Part shown: one piece after another, positions 25,494 to 34,633 of the stretch
How positions within the stretch are numbered: position 1 is the first letter of the stretch
Layout of the letters: each line of letters begins with the position of its first letter
DNA from: Larkinella terrae
Lineage (GTDB): Bacteria > Bacteroidota > Bacteroidia > Cytophagales > Spirosomataceae
Direction of reading: 5' to 3'
DNA length: 64,000 nt
Assembly: GCF_009668025.1 (NCBI RefSeq)
Contig: NZ_WJXZ01000007.1
Coordinates: forward strand, 1-64,000
The notes under the pieces: model-generated
The model's database searches: none
What the model was told of the DNA's origin: nothing
The model's input: the letters and a program-made list of their open reading frames with translations, nothing else
Made by a program: the position numbers and the translations under genes

Positions 25494-26930
25494 TCAGAGA
25501 GATTTTCGTAATGCTTTTATTTCAACCAACGGAATTTTATACATCAGGGTTAAGCCGATATAAATAAAACCGCCTATTAAAATCTGAGTTACGGTATTGA
25601 TAATTCCTTCGTGCCCGACATACGTTTTATAAATGGTCAATACCACGTACATGATCAGGCAGAACAAAACCGGTTTAATGAAGTTTGCTACGAAATCCCG
25701 CAGGAAATCACCGATTAAATAATGGACAATCGCAAAGTTGATCGCGACATTAATAATAGTTGCGGTGAGAAACGCGAGTGCAATACCAGTAATGCCCCAA
25801 TAGTGCGCGAACAGGTAAATGATCGGAATTTTTATAATCAGCGTTACCAGGTTCAGATAAAAGAGCAGATTCGGTTTTCCTTTTGAAAATGCCAGGGTAA
25901 AGAGCGGGTGGCTCAGGCAGCTAAACAGGCTTACAAAGACGAAAATTTTGATCAGATCGATGGTTTGTTCCCAACCGGGGCCGTAAAACAGCGGGACGAG
26001 GCTGTCGGCGGTGATGAATAAACCGGCGAGTAAGGGCAGGTTCAGGTAGCTGATCAGATCCAGAATTTGCAGGTACGATTTTTTTAACTCCGCGTTACTT
26101 TCCTTCATTTTGGCAATGAGCGGATAAGCCACCTGCAAGACAATCGGGTTTAATTTGGTCATTGGAAAAACCGCTAACTGATAGGCAATGGTATAATAGC
26201 CCAGCAGCTTAACGCCCAACATATTTCCTACAATGATATTATCGGAATTGGATTGAATAAACCCCAAAACACCGTCGCCAACATTATAAATCCCAAACTT
26301 TAGGTGCTCTTTGATCGTGCTAATATTGAAATATAGGAGAGGGACAAATAGCTTTATCCCCAATGCAATACAGAGAATGGTTCGGACGGTTTGCATGGCA
26401 AGCTGACCGAATATTAAGGACGTTTCTTCGTACCCATTGAACGCCAGTGTAATCGCAACGGCAGTTCCACTGATGGCACCCGTAATTTCAATCAAAGCAA
26501 CGGATTTAAACCGCAGTTCTTTTTGCAGAATGAATAAATAAATCTGCCCGAAATAGATAATAACGAAGTAGAACGAAGCAATTTTGATGACTTTATCCAG
26601 CCGGGGTTCGTTATAAAAAGCAACGACAAGTGGTGAGCTGAAAAAGACAATGATAAAAATAGTCGTGCCCAGAATCAGGCCCATAAAATAGAGCGTCGAC
26701 AGGACTTTTCGGTCGCTTTCCTGCTTGTAAATAATTGAATTGGAAAAACCGAGGTTGCTGAAAATGTAGAAAAAGTTAATAATCAGCGTGCTGACGCTCA
26801 CTACCCCAAACACGGACGGTTCCAGAAGCCGGGCCAGGATCGAAACCTGCACGAATTGTAGAACCGTGGAAATAACGGTTGAAATCGTTATCCACTTGCC
26901 CCCGCTGATTGCTTTTTGCTTATTATCCAT
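25494..26930 (-). CDS. Polysaccharide flippase (Wzx/MOP superfamily)
   Basis: A 478-residue integral membrane protein with roughly 12-14 hydrophobic helices spread evenly over its length. The N-terminal GGKWITISTVISTVLQFVQV followed by LEPSVFGVVSV is typical of lipopolysaccharide-biosynthesis/oligosaccharide flippases. It should move the undecaprenyl-linked repeat unit across the inner membrane. 28 bp downstream of the Wzz-like gene. Its codon use is more AT-rich than the flanking peptidase and GH genes, as often seen for flippases. Confidence 0.92.
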   Translation of the reverse strand: MDNKQKAISGGKWITISTVISTVLQFVQVSILARLLEPSVFGVVSVSTLIINFFYIFSNLGFSNSIIYKQESDRKVLSTLYFMGLILGTTIFIIVFFSSPLVVAFYNEPRLDKVIKIASFYFVIIYFGQIYLFILQKELRFKSVALIEITGAISGTAVAITLAFNGYEETSLIFGQLAMQTVRTILCIALGIKLFVPLLYFNISTIKEHLKFGIYNVGDGVLGFIQSNSDNIIVGNMLGVKLLGYYTIAYQLAVFPMTKLNPIVLQVAYPLIAKMKESNAELKKSYLQILDLISYLNLPLLAGLFITADSLVPLFYGPGWEQTIDLIKIFVFVSLFSCLSHPLFTLAFSKGKPNLLFYLNLVTLIIKIPIIYLFAHYWGITGIALAFLTATIINVAINFAIVHYLIGDFLRDFVANFIKPVLFCLIMYVVLTIYKTYVGHEGIINTVTQILIGGFIYIGLTLMYKIPLVEIKALRKSL

Positions 26931-26958
26931 AATCGTGATACCGGCCTAAAGATTGAGG

Positions 26959-29181
26959 TTACGTCAGTTTGCCGTATCGAAGGGTACGTTGTTGTTCCAG
27001 CGACCGCATCGAGCGTTGCAGTTCGACCGAACTTTCGGGCTGAATGGGCCTTTCCCGGGCGTCGGCGCGGCTGGGTGCGTCGATGTAACTATTGTCAACG
27101 CGATTCAGAACGGCTAAAACCGGGTGCGAGACACTCTTCAGATACATCGCCAGCAGTTGCTTTTCCGTCCGGGCCCAGATGCTGTTCACATCGGTAATGA
27201 GCAGGGAAACCGTACTCAGGTGAAGCAGATAAACCGGGATGGGACTGGTGATGATGGCCGGTATTTCGAGCAAAATCTTGTCGTAGGCGGACGGATCGAA
27301 CTTTTGACCGTTTTCAAACAAGTCCTCCAATTCGGTCAGATTCATGAAATCGGTCCGGCGGGTATACGGAAAAAACGTAATTCCTTCCTGATCGACGATC
27401 TGCTGGTCGTCGGTCAGACGCGGGTAACAGTAGGCAATACGCTGGCCCGATTCGGCATAAATACGGGCCAGACCGTTGGCCGTCCAGGTTTTTCCCTGTT
27501 TCGAGCGGACGCTGAACAGGGTGATCACCGGCGGATAACTACGGGTCAATCCAATTTTGGCCAGCTCGATATTGATGGCGCTGCAGAGCTGCTCGAACAT
27601 GCTGAAGGCCGTCCGACCGGCAACGGAATCCATCGTGAACTTCCGAACTGTTGGGAAAAGCGCGGCAACCGGCCGACCAATCATCGCTTCAGCTTGCTCC
27701 GGCGAACTGATCCGGCGGTCGAACCAATACCGGCAAGCAGCCAGTAGCAACGCCAGGAAGATGCCGACGGCTCCGCCCAGACCTACGAACAACCATCTTT
27801 TCGATTCGGCCGTTGCCGGAAAACCGGGCGGGTCCAGTACCGTCAGCGCCCCATCCACCAGAATATCCTGACGGCGGGTCGTAGCCTGATTCAGACTCTG
27901 AACGGCGGCCAGGTATTCTTTTTCGGCAATGCCCAACTCCCGGTTTAGCTGGCGGAGCTGCGATTCCAGCGGGCTGTATTGCCGCGTTTTAGTATCGTAA
28001 TCTTCGATCTGTTTTTTAGAAACTTCCAGGCGGGCGGCCGATTCTTCAAATTCGATTACTTTGGTCAGCCACTCGTTGATCAACAACTGCTGCGGAATGG
28101 CATCGGGGGAATCCGTAGCCGCGTAATATTTGCTGGCGATGGTCTTCATCTCCTCCGAAATCTGATTGACGCGGGCTTTTAAGCGGTCGATCGTGGCTTT
28201 TGGTTGGCCGTATGCCTGTCCGTTGATCAACTGGTTTTCGGCTTCCGTCAAAGCCGCCTGCTTGGCTTTCATTTCGGAGCTGACGGTCAGGAGCGTACCC
28301 CGCTGACCCAACCGCCGGCTTAATACATCGACTGCGGCTTTGGCGGCCTTATTCTTCATCAACTCCTGGTTGTATTCGTTGGAAATGACTTCCTTTGAAT
28401 CCGCCATATTTTTTGATTCTTCCCGAAAATCAAGCACTTTATACTGGATACTGAATGCCTGAATCCGGGATTCGGCATCGTCCAGTTTCTTCTTGGCCTT
28501 CCTGAATTCCTCGTTGTAATAATTGACAACGGTATTGGTTTCGGTGGTTTTGAGCGCGATATACCGTTTGTTCAGAATGTCGATGGCCAGGCTGATGATT
28601 TTCTGGGCGATAGCCGGATCTTCCGATTCGTATTCCAGGTCCAGCATGTCGCTCGAATTCTTGCGGCTGGCCTTTAACTTCTTGGAAATAACGCCCGGAC
28701 TGTAGTCTGATTCCGGTTTAGTGATCAGTTTTTTAATCGGATTGTCGCCCTCCATCATCAACAGGCTGTCAATTTTGGCAGGCAAACGGGCCGGGTCTTT
28801 GATCAGTGAAAGCCGTAAGTTCTCAGGAACCGCTTTCCGGAGTTTCTGAAAACCGGGTTCCGACAAAACAGTGAGTTTGGGGGCTTCCAGCGGCAGGTGC
28901 AGCGCCAGCAGGCTGGTTCCGATCTGCCGCATCGTTTCCTGCGAATTCAGTGTCGTTAATAAATTTTCGAAAGAAGCCGCCGAATGATCGATGTAACCGT
29001 TCTGATTATCAGTCAGCAACGAATAGCCAGACGCCAGACCTGTATAGAGAGTAGCCTGTGATTTATAAACTTTAGGCATATCCTGCGTCAGAAAGAAAAC
29101 CGTTATGGCGGTAATACAGGGGAGCAGAATAAACCAGAGTGCATGTTGCTTTAAAAGTCGCAGTAGAACCCGGGGTGTCAT
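26959..29181 (-). CDS. Wzz-type chain-length protein with degenerate BY-kinase domain
   Basis: A 740-residue inner-membrane protein. Membrane helices lie at about 14-34 and 468-490, with a long periplasmic coiled coil between them ending in the GNVR-like block SQLRQLNRELGIAEKEY. The cytoplasmic C-terminus aligns with a bacterial tyrosine-kinase/P-loop domain, but is eroded: Walker A reads SKQGKTW, the Walker A' aspartates are absent (YCYPRLTDD), Walker B ends LLEIP instead of IIDTPP, and there is no C-terminal tyrosine cluster. It probably sets chain length and bridges to the outer-membrane exporter without kinase activity. Confidence 0.9.
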   Translation of the reverse strand: MTPRVLLRLLKQHALWFILLPCITAITVFFLTQDMPKVYKSQATLYTGLASGYSLLTDNQNGYIDHSAASFENLLTTLNSQETMRQIGTSLLALHLPLEAPKLTVLSEPGFQKLRKAVPENLRLSLIKDPARLPAKIDSLLMMEGDNPIKKLITKPESDYSPGVISKKLKASRKNSSDMLDLEYESEDPAIAQKIISLAIDILNKRYIALKTTETNTVVNYYNEEFRKAKKKLDDAESRIQAFSIQYKVLDFREESKNMADSKEVISNEYNQELMKNKAAKAAVDVLSRRLGQRGTLLTVSSEMKAKQAALTEAENQLINGQAYGQPKATIDRLKARVNQISEEMKTIASKYYAATDSPDAIPQQLLINEWLTKVIEFEESAARLEVSKKQIEDYDTKTRQYSPLESQLRQLNRELGIAEKEYLAAVQSLNQATTRRQDILVDGALTVLDPPGFPATAESKRWLFVGLGGAVGIFLALLLAACRYWFDRRISSPEQAEAMIGRPVAALFPTVRKFTMDSVAGRTAFSMFEQLCSAINIELAKIGLTRSYPPVITLFSVRSKQGKTWTANGLARIYAESGQRIAYCYPRLTDDQQIVDQEGITFFPYTRRTDFMNLTELEDLFENGQKFDPSAYDKILLEIPAIITSPIPVYLLHLSTVSLLITDVNSIWARTEKQLLAMYLKSVSHPVLAVLNRVDNSYIDAPSRADARERPIQPESSVELQRSMRSLEQQRTLRYGKLT

Positions 29182-29190
29182 ACGATTGGC

Positions 29191-30006
29191 TTAATTACGT
29201 TTTAACCGCTGGAGGGGCACACCCACCATAGCTTCGAGATAATAGATATTTTTCATCAATTCGCCTTTGGCCGACTCGGTAATCGACTTGACCTGGGCGT
29301 AACTGTTGTTGGCACTGGCCAGCGCGCGCGGTTCTATTTTCCCCTGCTGCATTTCGGCTTCGGCCACCCGATAGGCGGTGAGCGCCGATTGTTCATCCTG
29401 AATCCGGACCGCCAGAACCCGCTGGGCGGTCAGCATGTCCTGATAAACCGTGATCAGGTCGCGCTTCAATTCCATCGCGACGGATTCCTTTTTTTGCATG
29501 GCTGCCTGATAATTCGCGCGGTTTAGCCGCAGCAGTTGGCGACGCCCGAAAATGTCGAACAAACTCAGGTTTACGTTCACGCCCGCCCGATAGCCATTGG
29601 CGATTTGCCCCAGCAGGTCAGAGGTGTAGGAATTGGAGGAGAAAATAGCCTGATTACCCATCGAATAGTTGACAAACCCGTTCGCATTCTGCAGAATCTG
29701 GAGCTTGGCAACCTTATAGGCGGCATTCAGTGACACCGCCGTTTCGTTTTCTAATTTGATCAATGGTGAGTGGGCGACCGCCAGATCGTATATATCATCG
29801 AACGGCAGCAACTGGCCTGACAGATCCTGGCTGACGTCAAGTCCGATGCTGTTATCCGGCACCGTTACGGGTTGGGTGGTTGAAACCGGTTTGGATACAG
29901 CTGGCTTCTGGGCATAGCTTCGCTCAGCCCAAAAAAGTAAATAACAAGACAAGAATAAGATGGTTCGGCTGGTTGGTATCCTAAATCCGTAGACGCTCTT
30001 TATCAT
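29191..30006 (-). CDS. Half-length TolC-like outer membrane protein
   Basis: A 271-residue exported protein (signal peptide about 14-33, ending SYAQ). From residue 70 on it follows the outer-membrane efflux (TolC) pattern: LAVAHSPLIKLENETAV, then a beta stretch with NLSLFDIFGRRQLLRLNRANYQAAM and long helices to the end. Usual TolC proteins are 420-500 residues with two such repeats; only one is present, with no stop-interrupted second half downstream. First gene of the minus-strand EPS operon and 10 bp from the Wzz-like gene. No Wza-like exporter is in the window, so this may be the outer-membrane part. Confidence 0.82.
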   Translation of the reverse strand: MIKSVYGFRIPTSRTILFLSCYLLFWAERSYAQKPAVSKPVSTTQPVTVPDNSIGLDVSQDLSGQLLPFDDIYDLAVAHSPLIKLENETAVSLNAAYKVAKLQILQNANGFVNYSMGNQAIFSSNSYTSDLLGQIANGYRAGVNVNLSLFDIFGRRQLLRLNRANYQAAMQKKESVAMELKRDLITVYQDMLTAQRVLAVRIQDEQSALTAYRVAEAEMQQGKIEPRALASANNSYAQVKSITESAKGELMKNIYYLEAMVGVPLQRLKRN

Positions 30007-30016
30007 TTTTTAAAAC

Positions 30017-30028
30017 CAGACAAATAGG
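30017..30028. promoter_or_regulatory. CAGACAAATAGG, candidate shared operator
   Basis: Identical 12-mer at 30331-30342. On the minus strand it reads CCTATTTGTCTG immediately before the TolC-like gene. Confidence 0.4.
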
Positions 30029-30326
30029 TCAGTCATAGTACTACAAATAGCAAAGGAGTAGCAAAAACAATACCACTCTCACGGATGCGTTTACCCCATC
30101 GGATGGATGCTTAATAGGTTAAACTGTTGGTATATAGCGTAATATGGTGAGATTCACTCGTTCAGATGTTTAAGAATCTTCAATAAATTTTATTTTTAAC
30201 CAACTTTTAAAAATGGTTAAATTGATTTTAATCTAAAATTCCGACTTTTTAAGTAACTCCCTTATTTTGAAATTTAAGCATAGTATTTGCTTTTAGTGTA
30301 CCGAAATTTCCTAATACTGCTGTTTT

Positions 30327-30342
30327 TTATCAGACAAATAGG
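30327..30342. promoter_or_regulatory. TTATCAGACAAATAGG, candidate shared operator
   Basis: Combines the exact 11-mer of 12634 (and inverted 9036) with the 12-mer of 30017. Best single instance of the motif. Confidence 0.45.
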
Positions 30343-30408
30343 TTGTAGGTGCCGGGAGCAGGTACCGAATGAATACGCGATTCAAAATTTATATAAGCCA
30401 GCGATCGA

Positions 30409-31611
30409 ATGAACTTCGTTATTACGTCCCGTCAGCCCTGGGAGGAAAAGAATTTAGGGAGCAATATCCGGGATATGGCCCGGAGCTTATCCAAAGAGCA
30501 TCAGGTTCTTTTCATCAACGATCCGTTGGACTGGTCGTCGCTGTTTGCCAAAAAATCCCCCCGTGTGCAGCAGCGGAATTCTTTCATCGAGCAGTACAAA
30601 GGCGACCGGCTGGTTCAGGCGGAGAAAAATCTCTGGGTGCTGAGTCCGCAGCGTTTATTGACGTCCATCAATTGGTTGCCCGATATGGTGGTGTACGATT
30701 GGCTGAACCGCTATAATGGCAATGTCATTGCCGCCGAAATCAAAGCCGCCGTTCAGCAATTGAACTGGAAATCATTCATTTTGCTGAATGACAACGACAT
30801 GCTTCAGGGATTTTATCTCAAAGAATTGCTGAAGCCCAAAGCCGCTGTTTATTACCTGCGGGACAATTTTCTGGCGGTCGATTACTGGAAGCGGCACGGT
30901 GAGCGTCTCGAACCCAAGCTGATGAGCAAGGTTGATCTGGTGGCCAGCAATTCCATTTACCTGGCCAATCAGGCGGCCCGCTACAATCCGAATTCGGTGT
31001 ACGTCGGCCAGGGCTGCGATTTGTCGCTGTTTGACCCAAACCGCGTTGGCGAGGTTCCGGCGGATATGGCCGTGCTTCCCAAACCGATCGTGGGCTACGC
31101 CGGTGCGTTGACCGGCCTTCGGCTGGACGTGGATCTGATTGAAACCGTGGCGCTCCGGCGACCCGACTGGCAGATTGTGCTCATCGGATCAACCGACGAT
31201 TCCTTTCAGAAAGAACGGCTTGAAGCCATTCCGAACATTAAATTCCTCGGTTCCAAGCCTTCTCACCAGATTCCGGCCTACGTGGCCGGGATGGATGTGT
31301 TGATCAACCCGCAGAAACTGAACGAAGTAACGATCGGGAATTACCCGCGCAAGATCGATGAATACCTGGCGATGGGAAAACCGGTGGTTGCCCTCAAAAC
31401 GGAAACCATGTCGTTGTTTGCGAAACACGTTTATCTGGCCGAAAATCCCGATCAGTTCATTGCCGGTATTGACGACGCCCTCAACGGGCGACAGCTTTCA
31501 ACGGCCGAAGAACGCATTGCGTTTGCCCTTGAACATACCTGGGAAAACTCGCTGGGTCTGATGATCGATGCCATCGACCGCCTGATTGCGAAGCAACCCC
31601 AAACGGCCTAA
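30409..31611 (+). CDS. Glycosyltransferase, GT-B fold (GT4-like)
   Basis: A 400-residue soluble GT-B enzyme. The C-terminal half shows GYAGALTGLRLDVDLI, WQIVLIGSTDDS, IKFLGSKPSHQIPAYVAGMDVLINP and KIDEYLAMGKPVVALKT, the donor-binding Rossmann domain in which the last Glu contacts the sugar nucleotide. The N-terminal domain begins FVITSRQPWEEKNLGSN. It probably transfers a sugar to the lipid-linked intermediate at the cytoplasmic face. The acyltransferase gene follows after 13 bp. Confidence 0.9.
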   Translation: MNFVITSRQPWEEKNLGSNIRDMARSLSKEHQVLFINDPLDWSSLFAKKSPRVQQRNSFIEQYKGDRLVQAEKNLWVLSPQRLLTSINWLPDMVVYDWLNRYNGNVIAAEIKAAVQQLNWKSFILLNDNDMLQGFYLKELLKPKAAVYYLRDNFLAVDYWKRHGERLEPKLMSKVDLVASNSIYLANQAARYNPNSVYVGQGCDLSLFDPNRVGEVPADMAVLPKPIVGYAGALTGLRLDVDLIETVALRRPDWQIVLIGSTDDSFQKERLEAIPNIKFLGSKPSHQIPAYVAGMDVLINPQKLNEVTIGNYPRKIDEYLAMGKPVVALKTETMSLFAKHVYLAENPDQFIAGIDDALNGRQLSTAEERIAFALEHTWENSLGLMIDAIDRLIAKQPQTA

Positions 31612-31624
31612 CCAAACGTATCCG

Positions 31625-32278
31625 ATGAATTTGAAAGCCTACGTCGACAGTCGTCCCGGTTTTAAAAAGTTTATCCACTGGCTGCTGATTCCCCGGCACG
31701 AAGCCCGGCCCCGCCGGTGGGTGAGCTGGTTTGTCAACCCCTTCATTCACAAGCGCCACGGGACTTCCAAAATCCGCTCGTCCGTGCGGATGGATGTCCT
31801 GCCGTTTAGCGGTTTTTCGTTGGGAGCACACAGCATCGTCGAAGCGTTTGGGGTCATCAACAACGGCGTCGGGAGTGTGACCATCGGCGATAATTGCACG
31901 GTCGGAATCGGGTCGGTGGTGATTGGTCCGGTGCAAATCGCGAATGATGTGATTATTGCCCAGCACGTCGTCATGTCGGGCCTGAATCACCGTTACGAAG
32001 ACGTCAAGATGTCAATTCGGGAGCAGCCCGTCACCACCCGCCCGATCGTGATTGAGGAAGAATGCTGGATCGGGGCCAATGTGGTCATTACCGCGGGCGT
32101 TACCATCGGACGGCATTCCGTCGTGGCTGCGGGGAGCGTGGTTACCCGCGACGTACCGGCTTATTCGGTCGTTGGCGGCAACCCCACCCGGATTTTGAAA
32201 CAATACGATCCGGCATCCAACACCTGGGTAAAACCCGCGACCAGTCCGGCCCCAAAACCGGTCGAAGTCCCGGAGTAA
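31625..32278 (+). CDS. Hexapeptide-repeat O-acyltransferase (LbH family)
   Basis: A 217-residue left-handed beta-helix enzyme. Hexapeptide repeats run from about residue 60 to 185 (VTIGDNCTVGIGSVVIG, CWIGANVVITAGVTIG, HSVVAAGSVVTRDVPAYSVVGGNP). The loop with MSGLNHRYED supplies the catalytic-type histidine of maltose/galactoside acetyltransferases. It should acetylate a sugar of the polymer, using acetyl-CoA. The ATG at 31625 is preferred to an upstream non-ATG start that overlaps the GT gene. Stop is 6 bp from the convergent GMC gene. Confidence 0.9.
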   Translation: MNLKAYVDSRPGFKKFIHWLLIPRHEARPRRWVSWFVNPFIHKRHGTSKIRSSVRMDVLPFSGFSLGAHSIVEAFGVINNGVGSVTIGDNCTVGIGSVVIGPVQIANDVIIAQHVVMSGLNHRYEDVKMSIREQPVTTRPIVIEEECWIGANVVITAGVTIGRHSVVAAGSVVTRDVPAYSVVGGNPTRILKQYDPASNTWVKPATSPAPKPVEVPE

Positions 32279-32284
32279 AACCGC

Positions 32285-34000
32285 TTATAAATTGAGTTTC
32301 TTCAGCTCATCCACGGCGTGGGCGCAGGCGCGGGCGGTCAGCGCCATGTAAGTCAGCGACGGATTCTGGCAGGCCGAGGAAGTCATGCAACTGCCGTCCG
32401 TTATGTAAACGTTTTTGACATCGTGCATCTGATTGAAGCCGTTGAGCACAGACGTTTTCGGGTCGTGGCCCATCCGGGCGGTGCCCATTTCGTGCACGGC
32501 TGAACCGGGAGTCAGATCGTAGTAAAATTGCTGAACGTTGCGAAAACCGGCCTGCGTGAGCATTTCCCCGGCACTTTCTTTAATATCCTTCCGCATATTA
32601 ATCTCGTTTTCGCGGTACTCAAAATTAACCCGCACCAGCGGCAGTCCCCACTGATCGGTTTGTTTGTCGTCCAGAGAAACCCGGTTGTCGTCGTACGGCA
32701 GCGTTTCGCCCCAGGCCCCAATAAAAATGGTCCACGGCCCCGGCTGGGCCAGTTTGGCTTTGAAGTCGGCACCAAAACCGCCCTCTAATTTGTAGCGATC
32801 CGACCATTCTGCCCGTTCGCCGTCGCCCTGATAGGCAAACCCCCGGCGGTAATCCGGACGTTGCGTCTGGGCGTTGATGTTCCGGAAACGCGGCACGTAA
32901 AAACCGATCGGCCGCCGTCCGGCATAATACTGATCGCCAAAATCGGCGTGTTCGCCCATGGCCCCGCCCATCATGAAATGGTCCATGAGGTTGTGCCCGA
33001 TCTGTCCGCTCGTATTGCCCAAACCGTTCGGAAACCGCCGGGAAGTTGAATTCAACAAAATCGCCGTGGTGGCAATGGTGGAGGCATTCAGGAAAATAAT
33101 CCGGGCAAAATAATCGGTCACCTGTTTGGTATGCGCGTCGATAACGCGGACGCCGGTGGCCCGGTTGGTTTTTTCGTCCAGCAACACCTCCGTAACGATG
33201 GAGTCGGGGCGCAGCGTCAGGTTCCCCGTGGCGGCTGCCGCTGGCAAGGTGGCTGAATTACTGCTGAAATAACCGCCGTATGGACACCCCCGGCTGCATA
33301 AATTACGGTATTGGCACGGCCCGCGACCGTTCCAGCCCCGCGTCAGGTTAGCAGTTCGGGCGATGGTCACCAGCCGGTCTTTATAATTCTGACGGACTTT
33401 CTTCGCAAAATGGGTTTCGATGCAGTTCAATTCCATCGGCGGCAGAAACTGCCCGTCGGGAAGGTGCGAAAGTCCTTCGGCCTGACCGCTGATACCCACA
33501 AATTTCTCGACGTAACCATACCAGGGCGCCAGGTCTTTATACCGGATGGGCCAGTCGACAGCGATGCCCTCTTTGGCATTGGCTTCAAAATCGAGATCGC
33601 TCAGGCGGTAACATTGCCGTCCCCAGGTAAGTGAGCGGCCGCCCACCTGATAGCCCCGAATCCAGGAAAACGGTTTTTCCTGAATATACGGATGTTCGCG
33701 GTCGTTGACGAAAAACTGTTTGGTGTCCTCGCTGTACGCCGAACAACTGCTCTGCACCGGATTTTCGGCCTGGTCTTTCAAATTGCCGGTGAGCCGGTTC
33801 GGAAATTCCCAGGGGCTTTTCATGGCCGTGGGGTAGTCGGTAATGTGTTCCACATGGCGACCCCGTTCCAGCACCAGGGTTTTCAAGCCTCTTTCGCACA
33901 GTTCTTTTGCCGACCAGCCACCGCTGATGCCGGAACCGACCACAATGGCATCGAACGTGTGTTCCTTTTTGCCTTTTGTATTGATAAAAACGGGATTCAT
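32285..34000 (-). CDS. FADGDH-like GMC oxidoreductase, catalytic subunit (pair 1)
   Basis: A 571-residue FAD enzyme. The dinucleotide motif VVGSGISGG is at 20-28; the C-terminal block HEMGTARMGHDPKTSV, then ITDGSCMTSSACQNPSLTYMALTARA, holds the active-site His. Three cysteines at 229, 235 and 239 (C-x5-C-x3-C) match the spacing of the [3Fe-4S] ligands in bacterial FAD-dependent glucose dehydrogenase. A sugar or polyol dehydrogenase is likely; substrate unknown. The ATG at 34000 leaves 13 bp after the small-subunit gene; the longer frame to 34066 overlaps that gene. No cytochrome c subunit is encoded nearby. Confidence 0.9.
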   Translation of the reverse strand: MNPVFINTKGKKEHTFDAIVVGSGISGGWSAKELCERGLKTLVLERGRHVEHITDYPTAMKSPWEFPNRLTGNLKDQAENPVQSSCSAYSEDTKQFFVNDREHPYIQEKPFSWIRGYQVGGRSLTWGRQCYRLSDLDFEANAKEGIAVDWPIRYKDLAPWYGYVEKFVGISGQAEGLSHLPDGQFLPPMELNCIETHFAKKVRQNYKDRLVTIARTANLTRGWNGRGPCQYRNLCSRGCPYGGYFSSNSATLPAAAATGNLTLRPDSIVTEVLLDEKTNRATGVRVIDAHTKQVTDYFARIIFLNASTIATTAILLNSTSRRFPNGLGNTSGQIGHNLMDHFMMGGAMGEHADFGDQYYAGRRPIGFYVPRFRNINAQTQRPDYRRGFAYQGDGERAEWSDRYKLEGGFGADFKAKLAQPGPWTIFIGAWGETLPYDDNRVSLDDKQTDQWGLPLVRVNFEYRENEINMRKDIKESAGEMLTQAGFRNVQQFYYDLTPGSAVHEMGTARMGHDPKTSVLNGFNQMHDVKNVYITDGSCMTSSACQNPSLTYMALTARACAHAVDELKKLNL

Positions 34001-34013
34001 AACGTTGAGAGGG

Positions 34014-34586
34014 TTATTTGGTAGCCCAGGATTTCTGGCCGGGAGCGAGCGGAATGCATCCCGCAAAACGTCCGGGTACGAGTTCGTAGGCCAATCCCCG
34101 CGTCATGCCCATCTCCGAAGTGCAGTAGCCGATGCAGGTATATTCTTTTAAAATGGTAAAAAAGGAGCTGCCCACCAGTTTTCGTTCCACCTTTCCGGGC
34201 AGTCCGCTGAGCGGTTTTCCCTGTTCTTCAAAATGCCGCATAACCTCGTTTTGCTGCTCCTTGCTGCATTGCGCATACGGTTTTCCGAGCGTATCCCGGG
34301 AATAGGACTCAACGTCTTTCAGGCCATTGATGAAGCGGTTTTGACTCACAACCGGCGTATTTTCAATGATCATTTTCCGGATAAAATCCGGTACACCGGC
34401 TTCGATGGCGCCGGGCGTGTCGGTCTTGGGCAGGATGGTTTCGGCCAGGGCATCCAGCAGGGCCTTCTGTTCATTTAAAAAAGCGATGTCCGGTTCCTTA
34501 CGCCAGGAAAACCACTTGAAGCCACCAAAGGCAGCAACGCTACTACCCACCAAAGCGATGCCCCAAAGAGCCCGGCGACGTTTCAT
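34014..34586 (-). CDS. Gluconate 2-dehydrogenase subunit 3-like small subunit (pair 1)
   Basis: A 190-residue partner of the preceding-family GMC dehydrogenase. The N-terminus MKRRRALWGIALVGSSVAAFGG is Tat-like (consecutive arginines before a hydrophobic stretch), fitting export of the folded complex with its co-factor-bearing large subunit as hitch-hiker. The family signature is ALAETILPKTDTPGAIEAGVPDFI; the C-terminus ends in YVPGR-like YELVPGRFAGCIPL. It is the promoter-proximal gene of the pair. Confidence 0.88.
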   Translation of the reverse strand: MKRRRALWGIALVGSSVAAFGGFKWFSWRKEPDIAFLNEQKALLDALAETILPKTDTPGAIEAGVPDFIRKMIIENTPVVSQNRFINGLKDVESYSRDTLGKPYAQCSKEQQNEVMRHFEEQGKPLSGLPGKVERKLVGSSFFTILKEYTCIGYCTSEMGMTRGLAYELVPGRFAGCIPLAPGQKSWATK

Positions 34587-34633
34587 AACTCGGTTAGATT
34601 GGTTTGTGGTTTAAACTAACAGACGGCTTTGAA

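Larger units (their letters stand above)
30007..30408. promoter_or_regulatory. 402-bp divergent control region of the two EPS operons
   Basis: AT-rich, no gene. It drives the long minus-strand operon (30006 down to 21315) and the plus-strand GT4/acyltransferase unit. It carries two copies of CAGACAAATAGG: at 30017-30028, 11 bp from the minus-strand start codon, and at 30331-30342, extended to TTATCAGACAA and 72 bp before the plus-strand ATG. Exact promoter boxes were not identified. Confidence 0.55.
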
